64,000 bases of DNA, taken from NCBI GenBank assembly GCA_963841995.1, contig CAWJEX010000022.1, positions 27,715-91,714 of the forward strand, written 5' to 3'. Below are positions 54,562-62,334 of this stretch, piece after piece (within the stretch, counting starts at the first letter, position 1; each line of letters begins with the position of its first letter). This DNA is from DATDPM01 sp963841995 (GTDB lineage: Bacteria; Pseudomonadota; Alphaproteobacteria; DATDPM01). The notes beneath the pieces were generated by a model that worked only from the letters and a program-made list of their open reading frames with translations, made no database searches and was not told the origin of the DNA. A program made the position numbers and the translations under genes.

Positions 54562-54942
54562 CTAGAGAATGCCCAGCAGCGAATGAACCTTCTTTTTGAG
54601 CGTGGCAAGATTGAAGGGCTTGACGATGTAGTTGGTGGCGCCCGCTTCCTTGGCTACCGCCACCTCCTCCGGTGTGCCGACAGCGGTCACCATGAGGAAT
54701 GGGATATCTTTGAGACTTTCATCGGCGCGCACTTGCTTGAGAAAGTCCAATCCCGATATCGGCTCCATTCTCCAATCGGAAATGATCAAACCGTAGGAGC
54801 GATCCCGCATCATTGCCAACGCGGATTCGGCATCGCCGGTATCGTCGATGTTGCGGAATCCCATTTGCAGTAGCAGGCCGCGAATAGCGCGCCGGACCGG
54901 TATATAATCGTCGACCAGCAAGACATTCGTTTCAAGCGCCAT
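54562..54942 (-). CDS. CheY-like response regulator
   Basis: A 126-residue single receiver domain: NVLLVDDYIPVRRAIRGLLL, phospho-acceptor Asp in LIISDWRMEPISGLDFLKQV, Thr in FLMVTAVGTPEEV and Lys in YIVKPFNLATLKKK. AAGGAG lies eight bases before the ATG at 54942, so the longer frame from 54996 is rejected. No kinase or chemotaxis gene is adjacent. Confidence 0.9.
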   Translation of the reverse strand: MALETNVLLVDDYIPVRRAIRGLLLQMGFRNIDDTGDAESALAMMRDRSYGLIISDWRMEPISGLDFLKQVRADESLKDIPFLMVTAVGTPEEVAVAKEAGATNYIVKPFNLATLKKKVHSLLGIL

Positions 54943-55488
54943 GATAAACTCCTTGCGGCGAAAAATTTCCGTGGCCGCAGGTTTCCATCGTGCCAATGCA
55001 GGATTATCCGAATGGTTCGGTTAAACCCGAGTTATTGTTCGGAAGGTCAGCGCGACTTTCGCTTATAACTCGGCGCGAATTGCTCGCGTTATTATCTCAA
55101 ATTACCTTGAGATAGCCGAGTTCGGCTCCGGTTGTGGGTGATCGTCGGCGAGTTCAAGCGCATTCACGCCGACTTCGTATAAATGCCGTGCAAATTTCAA
55201 GAGATTTCCATCTGACGGAACTTGGCGTTCCACAATTCTGGGCCGAGTATTTATCGGCGGGCAATAGGTTAACCGCGATTTAAACAATTGCTGCAATCCT
55301 AGGCATGGGTTACGCCGCCCGAGGTTTGCCCAGCTGGCAAACTGGCAATGCGTGGCGCACCCGATGCTGATTTCGACTTGAGAAGGCTTCGCCGTAAATG
55401 GAAGCACCAATTACGTTTTGCGACCGGTTCGCCGCTTGGTGGGATGGCACGGATCCCGTGTCGAGCGCCGCCGCTGCGTACGCAACCT
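54943..55488. other. Gene-poor stretch
   Basis: About 545 bp, including the receiver promoter region. No supported gene. Confidence 0.4.
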
Positions 55489-55662
55489 ATGGCTTCTAAA
55501 AACCGCCTCGCCGCCTCGCGGAACGGCGTCGAACGCGGTGACGCGTCGGCGAAAAAATCGATGCTCGGCGTCGTGCTGCTTATCATCCTCCTCGGTGTTG
55601 TTATTTTGGGCGGACTCTTTCTCCTCGTCGCAACTCAGTCGGTGTTCGGCGTGCGTTTATAG
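55489..55662 (+). CDS. Small single-helix membrane protein ending GVRL
   Basis: A 57-residue protein: polar start MASKNRLAASRNGVERGDAS, one membrane helix (MLGVVLLIILLGVVILGGLF) and the end QSVFGVRL. The tail matches that of the 53.8-kb protein, so these may be related anchors. The open frame extends upstream to 55348 without a good start. Confidence 0.5.
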   Translation: MASKNRLAASRNGVERGDASAKKSMLGVVLLIILLGVVILGGLFLLVATQSVFGVRL

Positions 55663-55876
55663 CCTCCCGAAGAGCCGGTCAGCGCGCCGCGCGCTTGCTT
55701 AAGATCCGCTGCAACCTGCGCCGGTGCGTGTCGATTGAGATGTTTCATGATTTTAACCGAACCTATGTATGATTTTGTTGCCATCTCCGGCCAAGACCTG
55801 GCCGAACAGTCCAAACCCAGCGAGCGAGCATGCTAGCGCGAAAAGCACAAAGCATTTGCTACGGGAAGTTGCCGAA

Positions 55877-56359
55877 ATGCGCGCTGTAGGATACGCGAAT
55901 CCAAGAAAAGCGCGCCCATTGGCGATGCTCCTCAGCGCACTTGTTCTTTTCGGATGTTCTGACAAGTCAGATCAGCCTTCCCTTTCAGCGGTCAAGCCAT
56001 TCTTGGAAAAGTGGTTGAACTCTCACTCGTCCACGAAAATAATCGAAATCGATCATGTGGAAAAGATAGACGGTCTGGCTGCGGAGCTCGTGGGTGTAAA
56101 AATCTATGAGGCGAAGGTTGGGTACATCATTAGGTACCCTCTTGGTTTGCCGCTCGGCGGAACGGCGACCGGATGTAGTGGGAAAAAAAGGTGGGAAGGC
56201 AGGATTCCAGCGAACGACAGCGACAAGTGCGCGATGATGATTGCCTTCCGAAAAACAGATAACGGCTGGCAGATCGATACCTCAGGCGTTCTCGGCAAAA
56301 TACAGCCCTTCAATTCAGTGGAAGCAGTCCAAGCGATGAAGTGGCCCCTGTCGTACTAG
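55877..56359 (+). CDS. Lipoprotein of unknown function
   Basis: A 160-residue lipoprotein. Its signal peptide is LAMLLSALVLFGC with Cys as the lipidation site. The start could also be the ATG at 55925. The mature part (SLSAVKPFLEKWLNSHSSTK; EIDHVEKIDGLAAELVGVKI; WQIDTSGVLGKIQPFNS) contains two further Cys residues. No family recognised. It lies 19 bp upstream of the pentapeptide gene. Confidence 0.62.
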   Translation: MRAVGYANPRKARPLAMLLSALVLFGCSDKSDQPSLSAVKPFLEKWLNSHSSTKIIEIDHVEKIDGLAAELVGVKIYEAKVGYIIRYPLGLPLGGTATGCSGKKRWEGRIPANDSDKCAMMIAFRKTDNGWQIDTSGVLGKIQPFNSVEAVQAMKWPLSY

Positions 56360-56378
56360 AGGGCGCAGGGGTGGGCCG

Positions 56379-57698
56379 GTGGCCGTTCAAAAAAAGCGAC
56401 TCGATCAATCGGAGCTGAAGCAAATTGCGGAGGCGAATGTCCGCTTCCAACGCGGCCAGGCCGGCGGCCGGCGGCCGCAGTTGGCCTATCACGACCTCTC
56501 CGGTCTCAACTTCACCCATCTGGACATGTCGGGCGCGGATTTGAGCGGCGCGACAGTCTCCAACGCCCTATGCCGGGGCGCCGATTTCAGCGGTGCCAAT
56601 TTCTTCGGCGCCGATCTGCGGATGGCCAATCTCCAGAACGCGGATTTGAGCCGCACCGATCTTCGGGGCGCCTGCCTGCGGGGCGCCAATCTCAGCAATG
56701 CCATCCTCGTTGAGGCCGACATGCGCGAGGGTCAGCTGCTGCGCCAGAGCAAGGACGGCGAGCTGACCTCGGTGGATGTCGAGGTATTGCCGGTCGAGAT
56801 CATTATCGCCAATCTCACCGGCGCCGATCTCTCCCGTGCCAAGCTAACGGGGAGCATCGCCATCCAGGCGGATCTCACCAACGCCGTGCTGCGCGGAGCC
56901 GATCTTTCGCGCGTTGACCTGCGCAAGGCAAATCTGACCGGCGCCGTGCTGGAAAACGCCAATCTGTCGAATGCCAATCTCTCCGGCGCGACGCTGCACG
57001 GCACGGTGCTGACGAGCGTGCGCTGGTACGGCACGAAGATGGTAGGCGCGGACATGCTGGGCGCCGTGCTGGACGACAAGGCGCGCGAGGCCGCCGTGGA
57101 CGCCGTCAATATCCCCAAGGGTGCGGGTACGCTGGACGTGCCGCTCGAAACGCTGGTCCTGGCGCACGAAACCTGGGTGCGCAGCGCCGGCCGCGAAGGC
57201 GCGCGGCTGCAGCTTTCGGGCATGGATCTCGGCGCCATCGATCTCGCCGGGCGCGACCTCAGCGGCGCGGTGTTCACCAACTGCATCCTTGCTGGCGCCC
57301 GCTTCGGCGGCGCCACGCTCGCGGTCATCGACCTGACGCTTTCGATTCTCGACCGCGCCGACTTCCGCGGCTGCGACATGCGCGCCGCCATGATGCGGCA
57401 GGCGTTCCTGAGCAATGCCGATTTTTCGGGCGCGAACCTCGATACGATCTCGCTCGGCGGCACAAGCGATCTTTCCCGCCGCACCAACCTCGATCAAAGC
57501 CGCTTGTGGGAGGCGCGCCTCGTCAAGGCGTCGCTGCGCGGCGCGTCGCTGCTCAACGCCGACCTGAGCCGCGCCGATCTCACCGACGCCGATCTCTCCG
57601 AAACGCGGCTTGCCGGCGCCAGTTTCAAAGACGCGGCCGTCACCCGCGCAAAATTCGCCGGCGCCGACACCGCCCACGCCCGCAGCTTGGAGATCTAA
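56379..57698 (+). CDS. Pentapeptide-repeat protein
   Basis: A 439-residue protein (GTG start) dominated by A(D/N)LXX pentapeptide repeats that would fold into a right-handed quadrilateral beta-helix. There are two repeat blocks, about 45-230 (GADLSGATVSNALCRGADFS; ANLSNAILVEADMREGQ) and about 275-435 (AGRDLSGAVFTNCILAGARF; ADLSRADLTDADLSETRLAG). They are separated by a segment with no repeats that includes VLAHETWVRSAGREGARLQL. The N-terminal 20 residues (MAVQKKRLDQSELKQIAEAN) are shared with the truncated copy at 54.3 kb. Pentapeptide proteins can mimic DNA or bind proteins; the role here is unknown. Confidence 0.88.
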   Translation: MAVQKKRLDQSELKQIAEANVRFQRGQAGGRRPQLAYHDLSGLNFTHLDMSGADLSGATVSNALCRGADFSGANFFGADLRMANLQNADLSRTDLRGACLRGANLSNAILVEADMREGQLLRQSKDGELTSVDVEVLPVEIIIANLTGADLSRAKLTGSIAIQADLTNAVLRGADLSRVDLRKANLTGAVLENANLSNANLSGATLHGTVLTSVRWYGTKMVGADMLGAVLDDKAREAAVDAVNIPKGAGTLDVPLETLVLAHETWVRSAGREGARLQLSGMDLGAIDLAGRDLSGAVFTNCILAGARFGGATLAVIDLTLSILDRADFRGCDMRAAMMRQAFLSNADFSGANLDTISLGGTSDLSRRTNLDQSRLWEARLVKASLRGASLLNADLSRADLTDADLSETRLAGASFKDAAVTRAKFAGADTAHARSLEI

Positions 57699-57930
57699 AG
57701 CGAAATCCGCTCGGTCTCAATTACGCCTCCCCCTTGCGGGGAGGCCTTGTCAGTGCCTCAGCCGCTATGCTTGGCGTCGTGATGGCGTTCGGGACTGCTA
57801 TTCCCGAAAGCAGACCTGCTAAAGGTCGCCTATGGGTCAATCGCGTCGGTTCTGTGATGTCCGCGTTACGTCCGCATTACCCCAGAATAGCTGCCATGAG
57901 TTGCGGCGCTGCGAGCGGCAGAAACGTGCC

Positions 57931-59494
57931 GATAGTGTTGTAAAAGTCGGTTGAAGACAGACGTTGAATGTGATTCCGTTTTCCGAGCGTGATTCGCGAC
58001 GGGGACAGATAATGATGGGGCGGCGTAGCCAAGAGCAGGGACAACTATTTTACGAGTTCCGCCTCGATGAGGCGGTTCCGGATGATCATCTCGTCCGGAA
58101 GATTCGGGCGGTGCTGGATTTGTCCTGGGTCCATGCAGAGCTCGCGCCCCACTACTCCGAGATCGGCCGTCCTTCGATCGACCCGGTGCTGATGATCCAG
58201 ATGTTGATCATCGGCTACGTGTTCGCCATCCGATCGGAGCGGCAGATCTGCCGGGAGATTCAAGTCAACCTCGCCTATCGATGGTTTTGCGACTTGGGCT
58301 TGGAAGATCCGATCCCCGATCACTCCGCCTTCTCACGGGCGCGCAACGAGCGTTTTCGCGAGAGCGATATCTTCCGCTGCATCTTCGAGCGCGTCGTGGA
58401 GTCCTGTATCGAGGCTGGCCTGGTCGGCGGCGAAGGCTTCGCGGTCGATGCGAGCCTGATCGAGGCGGATGCCAACCGTCAGCGCTCGATCCCGGGCAAG
58501 GAGTGGAACAAAGAGCGCGATCCTGAAGCCGCCAGCCGGGCCGTGAAAGAGTATCTCGCAACCCTCAATGACGAGGCTTTTGGCGCGGCGACCGAGGTCG
58601 AGCCGAAGTTCGTCTCGCCTTCCGACCCGGCTGCTCAATGGACCGGCGCCCTCAAGGGGCCGGCCTTCTTTGCCTATGCCGACAACTATCTGATCGACGT
58701 GCGATTTGGCGTCATCATGGATGTCGAGGCCTCACGTGCCGTCCGCCAAGCCGAGGTGGGTGCTGCTCGGACCATGCTGGAACGCACCGAAGAGCGCTTT
58801 GGCTTCAAGCCGAAGCGGCTTGCAGCGGATTCCGCCTATGGATCGGCGCCGATGCTGAACTGGCTGGTTGTCGAGAAGCAGATCACGCCGCACATCCCCG
58901 TCATCGACAAATCCAGGCGAGAAGACGGGACCTTCTCGCGTGAGGAGTTTCCATACGACGCGGGCACTGACACCTATGTCTGCCCGACCGGCAAGACTTT
59001 GACGACGAGCGGCACCCTCGTAAATGACGGGATCACGCTTCTCTATCGCGGCAGCACCAGGGACTGCGCGCCTTGTCCATTCAAAGTCCGATGCTGCCCC
59101 AACACACCGGCCCGCAAAATCCCTCGCAGTGTCTATGAGCGCGCCCGCGATGTCGCCCGATCCCTTGCCGGGACCGAAGCCTTCGAGCAGTCACGGCACG
59201 AGCGCAAACGCATCGAGATGAGATTCGCGCACTTGAAGCGCATCCTGCGGCTCGGTCGTCTTCGACTACGTGGCCCGTATGGCGCGCAAGACGAGTTCGT
59301 GCTTGCGGCTATCGCCCAGAACCTGAGGCGTCTGGCGAAGCTGGTGACGGAGCCGCCGCCACTGGTCGCTCCGCATGCGCTGCCAGCTTAGACCAGCTTA
59401 GATAAGAACCCAGAGGTGCCCGAGAGCGATATCAGCGCTCGCAAAGACCCCAGGTGGAGAGCCCACGATCGCCGCCGACTTTTACAACACTATC
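57931..59494 (+). mobile_element. Complete IS1182-family insertion sequence
   Basis: A 1,564-bp element with a 20-bp inverted repeat GATAGTGTTGTAAAAGTCGG at 57931-57950 and its exact complement at 59475-59494. It contains one intact transposase gene. I could not define a target duplication. Confidence 0.88.
58012..59391 (+). CDS. IS1182-family transposase
   Basis: A 459-residue intact DDE transposase counted from MMGRRSQEQG (an upstream frame opens at 57964). It has the DUF772-type N-terminal domain (RPSIDPVLMIQMLIIGYVFA; RSERQICREIQVNLAYRWFC) and the acidic residues of the catalytic core: Asp in GFAVDASLIEADA, Asp in LAADSAYGSAPM and Glu in RKRIEMRFAHLKRILRLGRL. A Cys-rich insert (CAPCPFKVRCCP) lies before the last box. 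Because the frame and both ends are intact, the element may be active. Confidence 0.9.
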   Translation: MMGRRSQEQGQLFYEFRLDEAVPDDHLVRKIRAVLDLSWVHAELAPHYSEIGRPSIDPVLMIQMLIIGYVFAIRSERQICREIQVNLAYRWFCDLGLEDPIPDHSAFSRARNERFRESDIFRCIFERVVESCIEAGLVGGEGFAVDASLIEADANRQRSIPGKEWNKERDPEAASRAVKEYLATLNDEAFGAATEVEPKFVSPSDPAAQWTGALKGPAFFAYADNYLIDVRFGVIMDVEASRAVRQAEVGAARTMLERTEERFGFKPKRLAADSAYGSAPMLNWLVVEKQITPHIPVIDKSRREDGTFSREEFPYDAGTDTYVCPTGKTLTTSGTLVNDGITLLYRGSTRDCAPCPFKVRCCPNTPARKIPRSVYERARDVARSLAGTEAFEQSRHERKRIEMRFAHLKRILRLGRLRLRGPYGAQDEFVLAAIAQNLRRLAKLVTEPPPLVAPHALPA

Positions 59495-59593
59495 TGCCAG
59501 AAGCAGACATAACGTTACAAAGCGATCTGAGTAGTTTCCGAACCCGTCCGTCGTTGGAAACGAGTATGAACTCATGCCGCATATGCGGGTGCA

Positions 59594-60064
59594 CTACAAC
59601 CTGGGCTTTGGTTTCGGGTCCATTGCCGCCGTAGCCAAGTCGCGAACTCTGTCCATGAAAGAGCCTGATCGCAGGTACCGAAGATGTGCGGCGAATTTGT
59701 CCTCCGCGAGAACCTTTCTGCCAAGATTTTCCTCTTCTTTTTTCATTAGCTCCAGAACTCGTTTGTCCTCATCCGCGCTCAGCCAATACCCGTGTAACTC
59801 CTCACAAAAATCCATCTGAAGATCGTAGAAGCGGTATTCAAACGATTTCATGAGCTTGCCGCATTGGGGGCACTTGCGGGTCGTAGGCGTCGAGCCAAGC
59901 ATCAAGCTCCCTTTTTCCTCGTCCCCGAAATCGAAGACTTCGTCTTCAAGCTCCACCAACTCCTGGCAAGTGAGCCACATGCCCTTGCAGCTTGGACAAA
60001 TTTCCATGTCGATGCCGTCGCGCTTGCCGTGCACCAATTCGACATCGCAGTTTGGGCATTTCAT
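59594..60064 (-). CDS. Zinc-ribbon (zf-TFIIB) protein
   Basis: A 156-residue protein with two zinc-ribbon-like modules. The first, MKCPNCDVELVHGKRDGIDM and ICPSCKGMWL, is a standard zf-TFIIB domain. The second, RKCPQCGKLMKSFEYRFYDL and FCEELHGYWLSADED, is a degenerate copy with C-x3-H at its end. A GAGGAAGCTCA ribosome site fixes the ATG at 60064; the longer frame is rejected. It may bind nucleic acid or protein; function unknown. Confidence 0.82.
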   Translation of the reverse strand: MKCPNCDVELVHGKRDGIDMEICPSCKGMWLTCQELVELEDEVFDFGDEEKGSLMLGSTPTTRKCPQCGKLMKSFEYRFYDLQMDFCEELHGYWLSADEDKRVLELMKKEEENLGRKVLAEDKFAAHLRYLRSGSFMDRVRDLATAAMDPKPKPRL

Positions 60065-60223
60065 TGAGCTTCCTCTCATAATGTTTGGCAGTCCTGATTG
60101 CTCGCTCGTGGACCGCGCCGCTGCGCAAATCATAAAGTAGCTGCAAGGTGCAACGAGGGTCGGCTGTATAAATTCTGCCGGAGCGAGCATTGGTTGGCAA
60201 GGATGAGAAAGTCACTGTTGGGT

Positions 60224-60319
60224 CACTTTGAGACCAGCGGCGCCCGTTCCTAGCAGGTCCCCTTAAGCCCACCATTCGGATACTTCGGGAGAGCACTCAG
60301 AAAGGGCGAAATGTGCCAA
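60224..60319 (+). repeat. R2 dispersed repeat, copy 2
   Basis: Matches 38815-38910 from CACTTTGAGACCAGCGG through CCCACCATTCGGATACTTCG to CGAAATGTGCCAA, same orientation. Confidence 0.75.
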
Positions 60320-60450
60320 AAACAGACATACCTAAGCCACGCCCGTTGTGGTGGCTGACCTCGCGTCAAAAGCAGACGCGCGCATGCGACGCTGGACGTA
60401 CTTTTTTTGGTATATGTTCAAAACCACGTCCTGCACAGCACGAGGCATGG

Positions 60451-61245
60451 ATGCCCGTAAGCCGCCAATTGATCGCCGTCGTTATCGTCCTCGCCCTATT
60501 GGGAGGATGCGCCGCTGCGCCAAAGAGAGATAGCCGGTCGACCCTTTTTGGCGATAACGGCGTGTCGTTTTGGACCCTGACATCCTTCGCCGACGGTCCG
60601 CAGAACGCCGACGCGATCTTCTATTTTGAAGGGCAACTCCTATCGCTCGATATTCCGTGTTACCGGCGTTCGTGGGCCTATGAATATTATGAAGGTGGCG
60701 GCATGCGATTTTCAAATCCAGCGGTCTGGATGTGGTGCAAAGACGATATGCCGCCGATAGTCGAGGCCTTCGATTCAACAATTCCAAAGGTAAGAGTTTC
60801 CCGAGTTAATGGCGATGTGTTGTCGCTACTCGATGGAAACGGCCGAGCCCTTTTTGTGTTGAAGCGTCTGATCGCGACAGGGCTAGAAAACCGAAAGTGG
60901 TACATCTCTTCGTTTTTCGACGGGAACGCCCTCGTGGCAACGAGAGAGCGATTTTCTTTCCCGTTTTCTTCAAGGGTCACATTCATACATGGCGGGCTCG
61001 ATGGATCACCGGGATGTGGAGGATTCATGGCGCACTATTTGATGAGCGGCCAGCAATTGACGATATGGGCCTCTTATGTACTGGGCGGATGGTGTCCCCG
61101 TGGTGAAATGGAATCGAGCGGCGTCGTCTGCAAAGCGCTCTCGGGAAAAAGAAGCGTCGAGCAAGACGGCGACCGTTTAATTTTGCGGGATGATCAAGGC
61201 CGCGTTCAGATTGTACTGACGCCATGGGAAAAGCGCGAACTGTAA
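60451..61245 (+). CDS. META/HslJ-like lipoprotein with two domains
   Basis: A 264-residue lipoprotein. Its signal peptide MPVSRQLIAVVIVLALLGGC ends in a lipobox. Two META-like domains follow: the first with SFWTLTSFADGPQNADAIFY and CKDDMPPIVEAFDS, the second with KWYISSFFDGNALVATRERF, HGGLDGSPGCGGFMAHYLMS, TIWASYVLGGWC and DRLILRDDQGRVQIVLTP. META proteins often concern acid or stress tolerance or antibiotic effects. The open frame upstream to 60313 lacks a signal peptide. Confidence 0.75.
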   Translation: MPVSRQLIAVVIVLALLGGCAAAPKRDSRSTLFGDNGVSFWTLTSFADGPQNADAIFYFEGQLLSLDIPCYRRSWAYEYYEGGGMRFSNPAVWMWCKDDMPPIVEAFDSTIPKVRVSRVNGDVLSLLDGNGRALFVLKRLIATGLENRKWYISSFFDGNALVATRERFSFPFSSRVTFIHGGLDGSPGCGGFMAHYLMSGQQLTIWASYVLGGWCPRGEMESSGVVCKALSGKRSVEQDGDRLILRDDQGRVQIVLTPWEKREL

Positions 61246-61720
61246 ACGTCGGCTTGGGGTCAATCGCGTTGATTTCGGCAATATCTGGACTGCGGCCACT
61301 TTACCCTCGACAGCGGCCATTATGTTGCCGCGCCGCGATCGACGCGATGTGCCAGAAGCGGCTGTTCACGGGCAAATCCCAAATTATGCAGCAGTAATTT
61401 AAACGAGCTGACCGGAATCCCTTCTGCCATCCGCTACTTCGAAGAACTTGTTTATCATTGGGTGCGTCCCAAAGCTTAGGCTGGACGTCTCGCGGCCATA
61501 CGGCGAAGCGCGACCAAAAGCTTCTATATTTCTCGAAAGGGGGATTTGTCGCCGAGGCACCGCGCGCTCGAACGATCCTGAAGTGCTACGAGAAGAACGC
61601 TTGGCTATGCGACAATACTCCAAATCATCGTCTTTGGCTTTGGCCGCGAGCTGATGGACTCGCACGGTGGACGATAATCACACTTAGGCAATATTATACT
61701 TCACAAATCCAATACGACAT
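61246..61720. other. Gene-free stretch
   Basis: About 475 bp. No frame with support on either strand. Confidence 0.4.
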
Positions 61721-62002
61721 CTAGCTATCCAAAGTGCGCGGTTTAGCGAGAACCGGCCAAAGTTTTGGTGAAACAAACGCGGACACGGCAATTCCGGCCA
61801 TTGTTGCAGCGCCGCCGCTCAACGCGCTTGAAAGAATATCGTTCAGATCAAGTTTGAAAATCAGATAATAATCGAGCGGTAACATAATCGCTACCATGAA
61901 GGCAGCCATAACTGCCCATGCCCCATATGCGGCTCGACGTTCGGAAGCGGTCCAACGTTTCTGGGCATTCGGGTCGTATAGCTCGGTAAACCACCAAAAC
62001 AT
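61721..62002 (-). CDS. Small two-helix membrane protein
   Basis: A 93-residue protein, MFWWFTELYDPNAQKRWTAS at the start, then two membrane helices (AYGAWAVMAAFMVAIMLPLD; ALSGGAATMAGIAVSAFVSP). The start 8 codons upstream is possible. No family recognised. Confidence 0.55.
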   Translation of the reverse strand: MFWWFTELYDPNAQKRWTASERRAAYGAWAVMAAFMVAIMLPLDYYLIFKLDLNDILSSALSGGAATMAGIAVSAFVSPKLWPVLAKPRTLDS

Positions 62003-62058
62003 CTCATTTCCCCTTCTTTGGTTCATCGTTCTGCGGCTTCACATTCGCGATTTTCCCC

Positions 62059-62085
62059 TGGCCTGACGTATTTTTATACCAGCGG
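62059..62085 (-). mobile_element. Solitary IS3-type terminal repeat
   Basis: TGGCCTGACGTATTTTTATA then CCAGCGG closely matches, inverted, the right end of the mini IS3 element at 39.23 kb (CCGCTGGTACAAAAATCCGT then CAGGCCA). On the minus strand the adjacent codons read LFRWYKNTSGQ, the same coding end as there. The rest of the element is absent. Confidence 0.6.
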
Positions 62086-62334
62086 AAAAGAGAAGGCATT
62101 GTAGCGACGGATCCTATCCGGCAATGGCATGTGCCACGTCTGTACCCCGTCAAAATCACGCGGCGCAAGAAATTTCGCCACAATGATCGTCGCATGAATA
62201 CGCACGTCTGCCTCGTCTTGCCTCGTGGACGCGTTACCCAAGCGGTCAAAGCGAGCACGCAGCTCTTAGATAGATTTGTTTGCCTGGGGCCGCTCCTGGG
62301 ATGAAGCGGGCTACCGCGATTGGCAGCTAAGGGT

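Noticed and set aside
56844..57677. 277-codon minus-strand frame over the pentapeptide gene
   Set aside because: The repetitive pentapeptide coding keeps the antisense frame open; composition is not protein-like.
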